DNA of 39,173 bases from Bacteroides sp. (GTDB lineage Bacteria > Bacteroidota > Bacteroidia > Bacteroidales > Bacteroidaceae), in contig JAJQAY010000005.1 in assembly GCA_021203515.1 (NCBI GenBank), positions 1 to 39,173 on the forward strand. The letters are read 5' to 3'. The position numbers and the translations under genes are program-made. The notes under the pieces are model-generated. The model searched no databases and had not been told where the DNA came from. It saw only the letters and a list, made by a program, of their open reading frames with translations. How positions within the stretch are numbered: position 1 is the first letter of the stretch; every line of letters begins with the position of its first letter. Shown here piece after piece: positions 28,125 through 37,757 of the stretch.

Positions 28125-29665
28125 ATGAAACGAACCATTAAAACATATATTGCAGCCATCGTATTTATCGGTACGTGTCTGAGCAGTTGTGTTGATCTCA
28201 ATCCGGTGGATTATTCCGAGATCAACCCTTCAAACTTCCCACAAAGCGAGGAAGACCTAAAAGCCCTGGTTCTTTCCTGCTACTATCCGCTGCGCGGCAA
28301 CTGGTGGGACGGAATACATTCTCCCTCCGAGCGAGGCGTGATGTTTGTAAACGATGCAACCACAGAAATCCTGACCCAGACCTGGGGACCGGCCTATGAC
28401 TGTTCGCTGCTGAATTTCTTTCCGGAAACCGAAGGGGTGACTTTCTTCTATTACGAGAACAAAGAGCCTTACGGATATGCCAATAAAATCAGCCGTTATA
28501 CACTCGTCCTCGACCAAATCGAAAAAGTGCCTTGTCCGATGACCTGAAGACCCGCTATAGCGCCGAGGTAAGGTGCGCACGCGGTATGCCTTCCTACATT
28601 CTGTTCAATATGTACGGGCCGCTGGTCATTGCTCCTATCGAGGTCTTGCTGAACCCGCTGGAAGAAGCTCCCCTGCCGCGTATGCCCTACGACGATATGG
28701 TGAAATTCATAGAAGACGACCTTTTGTTTGCAGCCGACCATCTTCCTTATCCGGGAGCCACCGAATACGGTAAGTTCAGCAGAGGATTAGCCAAGATGCT
28801 GCTCATCCGTCTCTATTTCCACGAAACCGTCAACAACATCGAGTATTACAACAAAGTAGAAACGTTGGCGCGCGAACTGATGAACTCCAAATACGGTTAC
28901 CAATTGATGGCCGACTATCCCAAGATGTTCGAAATCGGCTGACAAGGCAGTGCCAATAAGGAAATTATCTGGGCTATCCCCTGTTCCGGCGAGGGCCCCA
29001 ACATGAACCAATGGCACATGGGTGCACTTCCCACCGACTTCAACCAAAACGGTATGGGTGCAGGCTGGGGCATATGTACCAGCACATGGTGGTTCTACGA
29101 GACTTTCTAGGCCAACGATAGCCGAAAGACCTATCTGCTCGACCACTACACCAACGCTGCCGGCGAAGCAATAGACCGCAACACCCAGGGTTCTCCTATA
29201 GCAACAGGCCCTATTCCTTTGAAAATCGGATATGACCCTGCCGTATTAGGTTCAGGCGGTTATTCGGATATAGACGCCATCATTTACCGCTATGCCGACG
29301 TATATCTCTCGTTGGCAGAGGCTCTTGTAATGAAACCGGGAGCAAGCCAGGCCGACTATGCCGAAGCATTGAGCTACGTCAACAAGATACGCGAACGTGC
29401 CAAACTCAAAGCCTTGAAGGCAGACGATGTCAATACGCAGGAGAAGTTTATCAATCAGATTTTGACCGAACGGAGCCATGAATTCTGGTGCGAGAACGGA
29501 CAATATCGTGCAGGCCTCATCCGTCACGACAAGTTTGCGCAACGCGCCATCGACGTGTCTCAAACTCCTTATGCGAATAAATACAAAGAATTATACCCAT
29601 TGCCTCTTTCCGTTATCACAGACGGTAAAGGGCAAGTAAAACAAAATCCAGACTATGATAAGTAA
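28125..29665 (+). pseudogene. SusD-like lipoprotein of the heparin PUL, one frameshift and two in-frame stops
   Basis: The start at 28125 gives a lipoprotein signal, MKRTIKTYIAAIVFIG, with lipobox LSSC, then VDLNPVDYSEI. The N-terminal SusD part is clear (FPQSEEDLKALVLSCYYPLRGNWW). One T is missing near 28531 (correct: VPLSDDLKTRYSAEV). TGA at 28940 lies where Trp is expected (FEIGWQGSANKEIIWAIP) and TAG at 29108 where Gln is expected (ETFQANDSRKTYLL). The end has the SusD C-terminal repeat part (YADVYLSLAEALV, YVNKIRERAKLKALK, ILTERSHEFWCENGQYRAGLIRHDKF) and YPLPLSVI. About 513 residues in all. It starts 26 bases after susC and caps the transporter. Confidence 0.92.
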
Positions 29666-31129
29666 AATATTCAAGAAAAACAGTTTAATTGCCATCTTCC
29701 CTTCTGCTTTATACTGGGAATTACGGCATGTGGAAGTGACAACCATTCGGGCAACAACAACGGTGGTACCGATGATGGTGGTGAAAGTGAAAATGTAGTC
29801 GGGCCTACAAAGACCGTCAACTATGTCTCTACCAATGATTTGTTCCCCAATCCGGAACGCGGGTTCTACAAGTACACTGACAGTAAAGGCACACCTGCAC
29901 TCTCGGAGCAGACCTTGCGCAGCTACAGGCAGAATAACGTCACCCTTATCTATCGTCTCTATTATCTGAAAGACTTCAAGAATGCCCCCATCAGCGATGC
30001 ATTCCTCTCACAGATAAAGAAAGACATGGAAGTGGTCCGCAAGGCAGGTATCAAAATCATCCTGCGCTTTGCCTATTCATTGGCGATGGACGAACCGGAT
30101 GCACTGTTGGAAATCATCTTGCAGCATCTGGAGCAGGTGAAACCCATCCTTCAGGAGGATAAAGACGTGATTGCATTGTTGCAAGCCGGCTTCATCGGTG
30201 CCTGGAGAGAGTGGTACTACACCACCAACAACCTGAACAATGACGCTGCCCGTAAAGCCGTTTTGGACAAGATTTTAAATGTGTTGCCCGTTGAACGTAC
30301 CGTGCAGGTGAGAACACCCAACTACAAACGCAACTACATAGGAGCCAAAACAGCCATCCAGGCCGAAGACGCATACAGCGGCAAGCCCGTTTCCCGCATC
30401 GGACACCACAATGACTGCTTCATGACAAGTATAGACGACTATGGAGCATACACGGATGCCACCGTAGACAAGAACTACCTGAACGCAGAGGGCCTTTATC
30501 TGCCGATAGGCGGAGAAATCTGCCCGCCGGACGGAGTAGACCCCGCCGATTGCGACAAGGCACAAGCGGAAATGCGCAACCTGCGTTGGTCTTACCTGAA
30601 CGAGGATTATTACAGAGGTGTCAATGACAACTGGATAGTACAAGGATGTATGGACGGCATTATCCGTGAAATGGGCTATCGGTTCGCACTGCAAAAAGGC
30701 GAGTTCTCCGAGAAACACGCTCCCGGCAGCGAGCTTTACGCATCTATCACCGTACAGAACTTAGGCTATACTTCTCCTTTCAATCCGAGAAAAGTAGAAT
30801 TGATTTTGCGCTCGAAAGACGGGAAAACCACTTATGTGGCTCCGCTGTCCGACGACCCACGGACATGGAAACCCTATAAGCCGACCACTATCACCGCCAA
30901 AGTGGCGCTGCCTACCAATCTGCCTACGGGTGATTACAAACTGTATCTGTTCTTACCCGACCCGGAAAGCGCAATACACGACCGTCCGGAATATGCCATC
31001 CGGTTGGGTAATCAGAATTGTTGGGAAGAAACGACGGGATACAATGACCTGGGCGTAGACATTCAGGTCAGTGCCTCTTCCGACTTGCCGGCAAGCCAGT
31101 CATCCGTTAAATTCACTCTAAAGAAATAA
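29655..31129 (+). pseudogene. DUF4874/DUF4832 lipoprotein, frameshift in the signal peptide
   Basis: The ATG at 29655 overlaps the SusD stop by 11 bases. MISKIFKKNSLIAIF leads, after one frame change near 29698-29712, to LLGITACGSDN, a lipobox TAC-G with a Gly/Asp-rich linker. DUF4874 (NPERGFYKYTDS, LIYRLYYLKDF, VVRKAGIKIILRFAYS) and DUF4832 (FIGAWREWYYTTN, RTVQVRTPNYK, SYLNEDYYRGVNDNWI, RFALQKGEFSEK) follow, then an immunoglobulin-like end (GSELYASITVQNLGY, VALPTNLPTGDYKLYLFLPD). The N-terminal part resembles a TIM-barrel glycosidase, so it may be an enzyme or a glycan-binding protein at the cell surface. No activity is established for the family as far as I know. About 490 residues. Confidence 0.85.
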
Positions 31130-31135
31130 AACCTT

Positions 31136-32255
31136 ATGGCAACCGCTAATAAACGTCTGGCATCCTTAGACCTGCTGAGAGGCTTCGACTTGTTCTGCCT
31201 GTTGATGCTTCAGCCCATTCTCATGACCCGGCTGGAGATAGAGAACAGTGCGGCACTGGAGCCTGTCGCCCGCCAATTCACGCATGTAGAATGGCAAGGA
31301 GTCGCATTTTGGGATTTGATAATGCCCCTGTTCATGTTTATGTCGGGCATCACTATTCCATTTGCCATGTCAAAGTACAGGCAGGGAGAGACAGTAGACC
31401 GCCATTTCTATCTGCGTCTATTCAAGCGCTTCTTCGTCCTGTTCTTCCTGGGCTGGGTGGTGCAAGGCAACTTATTGGCGTTGGACATCAGGCAGTTTCA
31501 TATTTTTGCAAATACACTCCAGGCAATTGCTGTGGGCTATGTAGTGGCAGCCTTGCTCTATATCTGGTGTTCATTCCGCACGCAAATCGGCATCACCGCC
31601 TTGTGCTTCATCGCCTACCTGCTGATTTTCGCAACGGCAGGGGGGGATGAACTACGAGCCGGGGAGCAATATCGCAGAGGAGGTGGACCGTTGCGTCTTA
31701 GGCCCTCTGCGCGATGGGGTCATCTGGACGAACGGTGCATGGAGTTTCGACCCGTCCTACCATTACATCTGGATATTGAGCAGCCTCAACTTCATTGTCA
31801 CCGTGATGCTCGGCAGCTTTGCCGGACACGTTCTCCGGCTCCGGAAAGAACCGGTGCAACGCCTGAAGGTGTTGTTGCTGGTGGGCCTCGCCCTTGTCGT
31901 TGCCGCTTTGGTGATGGATCCGTTCTTTCCCATTGTCAAGCGGATATGGAGCAGTTCGATGACGCTCTTTTACGGCGGAGTCTGCTTCCTGCTGATGGGC
32001 TTGTTCTATTACCTGATAGACATCAAAGGATGGACCAGGGGGATAGGTTGACTCAAATATTACGGCATGAACTCCATCGCTGCCTATTGCTTGTTTGAAG
32101 TGGTGAACTTCCGCTGCATAGCCGACTCTCTGTTCTTCGGACTGGAGCAATGGATCGGAGTGTATTATCCATTGGTAGGCATCTGTTTCCAATCGGCCTT
32201 TGTGCTGCTGATTGTCAAATGGATGTACGACCATAAAATTTTCTTGAAAGCATAA
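31136..32255 (+). pseudogene. HGSNAT-like membrane acyltransferase (DUF5009/DUF1624), one frameshift and one stop
   Basis: About 373 residues with ten or so membrane segments after correction. The N-terminus KRLASLDLLRGFDLFCLL is the family hallmark, with FTHVEWQGVAFWDLIMPLFMFMSGITIPF, which carries the histidine that accepts acetyl in human HGSNAT. The seven-G run (31639-31645) shifts the frame; the continuation starts DEMNYEPG-like and leads to TNGAWSFDPSYHYIWILSSLNF. TGA at 32049 stands where Trp is expected (GWLKYYGMNSIAAYCLFEV), then the end FVLLIVKWMYDHKIF. HGSNAT acetylates the terminal glucosamine of heparan sulfate across the lysosomal membrane; a similar transfer in the inner membrane onto heparin fragments would fit this PUL. 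The substrate is an inference. It lies six bases after the DUF4832 gene. Confidence 0.85.
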
Positions 32256-32268
32256 CCTTAAAAAACAT

Positions 32269-34044
32269 ATGACTATGTCCTTTAAAAAATTATCCATACT
32301 ATTATTAGGCCTCCTGCCGCTATTCTTCTGCGGTTGCGATGACGACGACTCCGTCGGTACCGACAACGCGCCGAAGCCGGAGATGAGCCTTGCCGTATCC
32401 CCGCAAACCGGGCTCCACTACGGGGATAAAGTATCTATCACCGGTACGCTGACGGATGAAAAGAACCTCCAGATGTACACCATCCTCCTGAAAGATGCGA
32501 ACGAGACGGAGCTTTATCGTAAAGAGCAAATGCTGTTGGGACAGAGCTTCCAGATGAGTGAGCAGTTCTCCATCCCCCCCCTGCCTAAGAATGCGACAGT
32601 GGGAAACTTCAAAGTCGAAGTGGTGCTGGAGAACAGCCGCAAGGGAGAAGCCATCGAGAGCTTTGACCTGACTTCCCTGCAAGTACCCACTTTCAACAAG
32701 CTGTACCTTTTGCTGGGCAACAAATCGGTAGTGGAACTATCTCCGAACGGAGACGTATTTGAGGCCGAAGAGACTTTCCCCGCCAATATAAAAGGTATCA
32801 TTTCTCCCACTCCCACCAACACCGGGCTGTATTGGGGAACAAACAACGGCGAAATCCAGACGATGGCAAAAGATTCCATCTTAATCGGCAGCAATATCGA
32901 GGCCTCTTGCAAGGTCACGTTCAACCCCAAAACCTTTGAACTGACCTTTGGTGAAAGACATGGCTGGACCTCGCTTCCCGCATCGGACAGCTATTACATT
33001 CTCGGCACTATCTCCGGCCACTGGCAAGACGGGGAAATCAAGCAGGAGAAAAACAAAATGCGTATGCAGGGCTACGAAAGCGGTAATCTGCGCTACTACA
33101 CCTGGCTTCCGCCGGAAGGTGAGGATGTGGAAACCGGTATGTGGGGCTCTATTGCCGCAGGAACTTTCCAACTGAAGAAAGCAGGCGAAGATGTATTTGT
33201 CCAGTGGAACGGAACAGAGTTCACAACTGGTTCTGCCTATGATGCAGGCAAGAGCTTCCCGGTGACGGCAGGAGGTGCTTTTGAAATCCGTGTTTATTTC
33301 GACGGAGACGAATGTATCAGAGTATCCGTCATGAGCAATGAACGTACACTTGAATTTACCGACGAGCAAGTAAAAGCCAATGGCGTAGTCATGGGCAATA
33401 GTATCGACTTTGCCGGAGCACAGTTGCAACTGAAGGGCGGAACAAACTATCTTTACGAAGGTGAAGTAGAGTTGACCCAGGGAGCATCCATCACTTCCAA
33501 TACGATAGACTTGTCGCTTTGTACTCCAAATAAGGATCTGTTCACCGGCGGCGGCAATGCCAACTGGACGCTGGCAAGCTCTACCGGCAAATACTTCATC
33601 CAGCTAGATGCTTTCAGCGGCAGTTCCTATGCCCGTCCTGCCAGCGGTTATCCGGATGCCATCTATATGTACGGATGGAGTTGGGCACACTCCCAAAGCG
33701 GTATGGCCCAGAACTGGCAGGCAGACAGCGCCCTCCCGTTGGTACGTGTAGGAAACAGCTTCGTATATGAAGGCACTTGCTACGTATTTACCTGGGGCGG
33801 AGACATTGCATTCATCCTGACCGATCCGACTGCCGGCACAAGAATAGAACTGCCGAATGCAAACTTCGATGCAAACTCCAGTATCCTCAACGGTAATTCC
33901 ACTCACTTCTCACTGCCGACCACCGAAGGATACTACAAGATAAGCGTCGATTTAAAAGACGGAGTGACTATTACAGAAGGCAATCCAAGTACGGTGACTC
34001 CTAATGGCAGCGCCAACTTTACGTTGAGATATACGCTTCAATAG
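32269..34044 (+). CDS. SusE-position surface lipoprotein (putative glycan-binding)
   Basis: About 591 residues, intact. A lipoprotein signal (MSFKKLSILLLGLLPLFF, lipobox FCGC) precedes an acidic DDDDS, as in surface-exported Bacteroides lipoproteins. The start may be 32269 or the ATG six bases later. The first domain is immunoglobulin-like (SLAVSPQTGLHYGDKVSITGTLTDEKNLQMYTILLKD). Two or three beta-rich domains follow (YYILGTISGHWQDGEIKQE, NYLYEGEVELTQGA, ending STVTPNGSANFTLRYTLQ); a DUF5121-like part is possible but I am not sure. The place after SusD and the domain mix suggest a surface glycan-binding protein for heparin/heparan sulfate. A strong terminator follows and closes the operon. 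Confidence 0.75.
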   Translation: MTMSFKKLSILLLGLLPLFFCGCDDDDSVGTDNAPKPEMSLAVSPQTGLHYGDKVSITGTLTDEKNLQMYTILLKDANETELYRKEQMLLGQSFQMSEQFSIPPLPKNATVGNFKVEVVLENSRKGEAIESFDLTSLQVPTFNKLYLLLGNKSVVELSPNGDVFEAEETFPANIKGIISPTPTNTGLYWGTNNGEIQTMAKDSILIGSNIEASCKVTFNPKTFELTFGERHGWTSLPASDSYYILGTISGHWQDGEIKQEKNKMRMQGYESGNLRYYTWLPPEGEDVETGMWGSIAAGTFQLKKAGEDVFVQWNGTEFTTGSAYDAGKSFPVTAGGAFEIRVYFDGDECIRVSVMSNERTLEFTDEQVKANGVVMGNSIDFAGAQLQLKGGTNYLYEGEVELTQGASITSNTIDLSLCTPNKDLFTGGGNANWTLASSTGKYFIQLDAFSGSSYARPASGYPDAIYMYGWSWAHSQSGMAQNWQADSALPLVRVGNSFVYEGTCYVFTWGGDIAFILTDPTAGTRIELPNANFDANSSILNGNSTHFSLPTTEGYYKISVDLKDGVTITEGNPSTVTPNGSANFTLRYTLQ

Positions 34045-34084
34045 GTATCTGAAATGATAAGCATGCTTTAAATAGCACTACAAG

Positions 34085-34114
34085 AAAGGTCTGCCATTCC
34101 GGGCAGACCTTTTT
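34085..34114 (+). terminator. Terminator closing the heparin PUL
   Basis: AAAGGTCTGCC (34085-34095) pairs perfectly with GGCAGACCTTT (34102-34112) around a 6-base loop; more T follow. Confidence 0.92.
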
Positions 34115-34135
34115 AATTTAATATATACACTCATT

Positions 34136-34200
34136 CTACACATTCAGCGCGTTTCCCCTACTCCTAAGGTATCAGAAACAATTAAGAATATATCCCTATG
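34136..34200 (-). pseudogene. Small-protein remnant, related to the one at 35879
   Basis: On the minus strand the end reads GNALNV and a stop at 34136-34138, identical in its last six residues to the small ORF at 35879. The DNA match is ACATTCAGCGC followed by a C-rich part; upstream the similarity fades, and a one-base change is needed to keep LGV in frame with it. No start codon can be assigned. Confidence 0.35.
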
Positions 34201-34224
34201 CTTTTTGCACCATTTTGTTCGAAG

Positions 34225-35700
34225 TTAAAATAGTAATGAATTTTTTGAATCTGACAAAAATGAATTATCTTTATCCAAAGAATTTATTCGAGAACTATAT
34301 GTGCCATCAGGTAAAGGTATAAAAAAAGGTCCATCATCTAAATCCGAAAACTGTGTAAACTGAGGAATAAATCTCAGTTTAACCTCTCCTTCTGCACCAT
34401 TACGATGTTTTGCTATTATAATTTCAGCAATACCACGTAAATCCCTTCCTTTATCATCAGTAAATATCTTATAATATTCTGGCCTATGAATAAAAATCAC
34501 AATATCTGAATCATCACACAAAGTTCCACTATCACGCAAATCTATTAATTGGGGACGCTTTTCTTTAGAATCCACACGTAGTTCTGAGTTACGTTTCATT
34601 TGCGATAAAATAATTATAGGAATATTCAATTCCATTGCTAATGATTTCAATCTCCTTGTGAAATAGTTTATATCTGGATATCTACTATTATCGCCATAAC
34701 GCACATGATTATTATAAAGCAATTGTATATAATCAACAACGATCAATTTTACCCCTTGCTCTTTTACCAGTTGATAAGATTTTTCACACAAATCATCTAT
34801 TGTCATTATAGGAATATTACAAATATGAATAGGCACATCAATCAAATCCTTCATTTTAAAATCTAACTGTTCCCGCTCATAACTAGCTAACGAGCCATTT
34901 TTTAATTTCTCACTGGGAATTTCACTAACATTGGATATAAGGCGATTCATTATTTGAGCTTTCGGCATTTCAAGTGAAAATAATGCGACTGGAGTTTTAT
35001 ACTCAATAGCCATTTTTTAAGCATAGATACAATAAAAGCTGACTTTCCCATGGCAGGGCGTGAACCAATAGTTATTAAATCTCCATTTTGCCATCCATAG
35101 GTCAATTTATCCAAATCCTTAAATCCAGATTTTAGGCCATCAGATCCAACAGTAGCTGCTTTTTGAATTGCGCTATATGCTTCTGCTATTAAGGGATTTA
35201 TTTGAGTGCAATTTTTTGTAGTAATAGGTTTAGCTATTTCTGTTAATTCATTCTTGATGCGAGAAATGTATTCCCCAATATTTATACCATCATTTACATC
35301 TGTTTGAATTTGGGACGCAAGAGCAATAAGTTTACGGCACTTGTATCTTTGTGAGATAATATCAGCATAGTGTTCAAGCTTAGATATTGCTACTGCTTTG
35401 GCAACTAGTTCCTTTATATACTTCTTTCCCCCTACTTTCTCCAGAGTATTATTTTTTTAGATAATCCAAAACGACTACAGCATCTATGTAGGAATTTATT
35501 TCACTCAATTGTTCTATTACCACATAAATTAACTGATGCTGTTCACTGTAAAACATCGTAGAATGAAGTAAATCATAAATTTGCCAATAAGCATGGCTTT
35601 CTACCATCAACGTACCTAATAAGGCCTTCTCCACATCAATCGCTTGTGGTAATTGGATTCCATCCCTACTAAAACTATCTTCCATTATTCTATTATCCAT
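34225..35700 (-). pseudogene. dnaB: DnaB-like replicative helicase, two frameshifts
   Basis: About 490 residues after correction, the normal DnaB length. From 35700: MDNRIMEDSF, then QLPQAIDVEKALLGTLMVE, the DnaB N-terminal domain. A surplus A at ~35452-35460 (after LDYLKK) and a missing A at ~35018 break the frame; between them the third frame reads KYIKELVAKAVAISKLEHY, then SGFKDLDKLTYGWQNGDLI and the Walker A GSRPAMGKSAF. The last piece has TPVALFSLEMPKAQIMNRLI, Walker B LIVVDYIQLL, LSQMKRNSELR, the arginine-rich finger region LRDSGTLCDDSDIVIFI and IIAKHRNGAEGEVKLRF. It unwinds DNA ahead of a replication fork. It is AT-rich and clearly unlike its PUL neighbours. It is likely a second dnaB belonging to a mobile element, but I see no integrase or origin. 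Confidence 0.88.
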
Positions 35701-35878
35701 ATTCCATTTTTAAATTTATAACAAAGGTAAGGAATATATTTAGTTAATAATCTATTATCGGAAAGTTAATTAGCTAATACAAAAAATCCCTTGAACTTGC
35801 ATAAAAAGTTCAAGCCTCCCCTTTATTTTTCTAAGTCAATAAGCAATTACCGATTCCTTAGCTCTTACATATATCATC

Positions 35879-35975
35879 TTATACATTCAGCGCATTCCCC
35901 CCTAATGCACCTAAAGTTGCAGGAGCGATAGCAATGGTTACTTTGAGGATTTTTCAATCTATTTTTCTACTTCAT
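35879..35975 (-). pseudogene. Small hydrophobic protein, resembling the 'smalltalk' family, broken
   Basis: About 30 residues on the minus strand from the ATG at 35975: MK, a TAG, then KNRLK, and after one base change near 35950-35955 ILKVTIAIAPATLGALGG and NALNV with the stop at 35879-35881. The basic start and the hydrophobic end with LGALG resemble the tiny 'smalltalk' proteins that accompany HU-like genes in Bacteroides. It lies directly behind the HU-like remnant on the same strand, which fits. The TAG could come from TGG. The name is a tentative recognition, and function is unknown even for the family. Confidence 0.4.
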
Positions 35976-36015
35976 AATAAATTTGCTTGTTACTGTAGTT
36001 GAGAGAGTTCTCCTC

Positions 36016-36200
36016 TTATTCTTCATCATTGCCGGGCTTGTTTTCACCGCTACCACTACTGTTCTCGTCATCGACAGCAGAAACGCTGTCTTTCGGGTGG
36101 TCGAGATCTTAAAAAAAGTCCGGCAGAACAGACGGTGTCGGTAGCATGAATACGTATGTTATTGTTTGCACGGAAGCAGATGCAAAGCCTTTTTAGCAAA
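36016..36200 (-). pseudogene. C-terminal remnant of an HU-like DNA-binding protein gene
   Basis: The minus strand reads ANNNIRIHATDTVCSAG, then, after a frame change at the seven-A/T run near 36108-36115, DLDHPKDSVSAVDDE and the tail NSSGSGENKPGNDEE with the stop at 36016-36018. The acidic Gly-Ser tail is like that of the intact HU-like protein at 20868-21371. The N-terminal half is missing, and no match to it is found up to the Fic gene. The 500-base stretch between dnaB and 36207 holds only this and the small ORF. Confidence 0.5.
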
Positions 36201-36207
36201 TTATTAA

Positions 36208-36480
36208 ATGTATCAGCCCACGACTCTTGACGACAAGATAGATTTAATCCAAGCTATTGATATTGAAAAATGCTCGGTAAGAAGTGCCTTTTTCAGCGAG
36301 GAACAGAAGTCTTTAAGTACACCTATGCCAATCCTTTCCTTCACTAATACCAACCGCCCTATTAATTTCCTTTACAACCTCTTTCAAGGTAATAGGGTTA
36401 GCACACTTGACAACTATTTACGAAAGAGAAGTAGCTATAAGAGAATTGCAACAGCACTATCGCCGCATGATTTGCGGTGA
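36208..36480 (+). CDS. Doubtful ORF of 90 residues
   Basis: An open frame MYQPTTLDDKIDLIQ to ALSPHDLR without recognised domain or promoter. On the minus strand the same stretch reads NPITLKEVVKEINRAVGIS, interrupted, which looks at least as protein-like. Either may be debris of a lost gene. Confidence 0.15.
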   Translation: MYQPTTLDDKIDLIQAIDIEKCSVRSAFFSEEQKSLSTPMPILSFTNTNRPINFLYNLFQGNRVSTLDNYLRKRSSYKRIATALSPHDLR

Positions 36481-36506
36481 ATAATCGTCTATTCTCCGCA
36501 AAATCA

Positions 36507-37610
36507 TTATAGAGTCAGTTCATAATTGGTACTTCTCCCGCCTTCATCTGTTTTGCACAATACACCTTTACTTATTAAATCCTGTATATCACGCAGAGCC
36601 GTATCGGCAGAACATTTGGTTATCTTACCCCATTTGGAAGAAGTCAATTTTCCATCAAAACCATCCCAAAGTAAATTAACCATTCTTATTTGCCGCCCGT
36701 TCATGGAAATAAAACGGTGCTTTTCCCAGAATGTAGCTTTTTGCAAAATACGACTGATGGAGTTCTCCGTATTCATCAATGCTGCTTCCAAACAATCAAG
36801 AAACCACTCAAGCCAATCAGTAATAGCCAAACCGCCCTTTTGGGTCTTTTCCAATATCTCATAATAGCCTTTACGTTGTTTGCGTATCTCGGCAGACATA
36901 CTATAAAAGCGGTGTGGCATTTCATCTGCACGGGCTAAAAACAAATCGGTTATGGTCCGGGAGATGCGTCCGTTTCCGTCATCGAACGGATGAATTGTGA
37001 CAAACCATAAATGGGCAATAGCAGCTTTCAGAACCGGATCTATTTCCTGATTATCATTCGCCCAATCTAAAAATAAATTTACCTGATTAGGTACATCTGT
37101 CGCATCAGGCGCTTGATAATGTATTTTCTCTTTTTCCATTGGTCCTGATATAACCTGCATCGGCTCTGAGCCTTGCCGCCAATCAGCAACCGTTATCTTA
37201 TGCGCACCACTTCTTCCTGTAGGGAATAAGGCAGCATGCCAATTAAAAAGCCGTTCATTCGTCAATGGCTGCATATAGTTTTGGGTAGCATCCATCATCA
37301 CTTGCACCACTCCGTCCACACAGCGGTCCGCTTCCGGCAATCCCTCTATTTCCATCCCTAAATGACGAGCCACCGAAGAGCGCACCTGCTCTGCATTTAA
37401 TATCTCACCCTCTATTTCAGATGATTTTGTAATATCGGCCGTAAGTGCATCAAGCATAGCGTTGTTTTTCAAATCAAAACCGAGTACACTCATTTTACCT
37501 ACAAGTTTACCCTGCAGGCTTCGCACTCTGCCCAACTTATAGGATAACCTTGCATCGCCCCAAGTAAAGTTAGGCCAGTCTTTTTGTTGCCAAATGTAAA
37601 TAGCATTCAT
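36507..37610 (-). CDS. Fic-domain AMPylase with N-terminal inhibitory helix
   Basis: The gene is intact, about 367 residues from the ATG at 37610 (MNAIYIWQQKDWPNFTW); the upstream ATG at 37673 would add an unlikely hydrophobic stretch. The N-terminal DUF4172-type part contains SSEIEGE, which fits the inhibitory motif (S/T)xxxE(G/N) of class II Fic proteins, whose Glu blocks the ATP pocket. The catalytic loop HPFDDGNGRISR has the His and the phosphate-binding GNGR. The C-terminal 100 residues (MVNLLWDGFDGKLTSSKWGKITKCSADTALRDIQDLISKGVL) are a winged helix. It transfers AMP, or sometimes other nucleotides, onto protein hydroxyls. It is divergent from kwaA with 147 bases between the start codons. 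It could be a toxin-like or regulatory protein of the island; no antitoxin partner is needed because inhibition is built in. Confidence 0.93.
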   Translation of the reverse strand: MNAIYIWQQKDWPNFTWGDARLSYKLGRVRSLQGKLVGKMSVLGFDLKNNAMLDALTADITKSSEIEGEILNAEQVRSSVARHLGMEIEGLPEADRCVDGVVQVMMDATQNYMQPLTNERLFNWHAALFPTGRSGAHKITVADWRQGSEPMQVISGPMEKEKIHYQAPDATDVPNQVNLFLDWANDNQEIDPVLKAAIAHLWFVTIHPFDDGNGRISRTITDLFLARADEMPHRFYSMSAEIRKQRKGYYEILEKTQKGGLAITDWLEWFLDCLEAALMNTENSISRILQKATFWEKHRFISMNGRQIRMVNLLWDGFDGKLTSSKWGKITKCSADTALRDIQDLISKGVLCKTDEGGRSTNYELTL

Positions 37611-37757
37611 ATTCTCCGTATATTTTGCGGTAAATATAACAATTATAATGATGCAAGAAAATGTCCTATGCAAAGATTATGTAATAACACAAAAATATTT
37701 GCATAATAAATACACTTTCAATACATTTGCAAATAAGTTAACATCTTAAATCATAAT

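Noticed and set aside
4795..29110. Recoded stop codons (for example TAG read as Gln, as in some crAss-like phages)
   Set aside because: TAG, TAA and TGA all occur as internal stops, some stand for Gln and some for Trp, and intact genes nearby end with all three stop codons. One alternative code cannot explain this.
28940..32051. TGA as selenocysteine
   Set aside because: The positions are Trp positions in SusD and the acyltransferase families, and no SECIS-like hairpin was seen behind them.
34225..36200. Prophage
   Set aside because: A dnaB-like gene and an HU-like remnant alone are not enough; no integrase, capsid, terminase, tail or lysis gene is present.
36208..36480. A real gene between the HU-like remnant and Fic
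   Set aside because: No promoter or recognisable domain, and the opposite strand is equally protein-like; kept only as a doubtful ORF.
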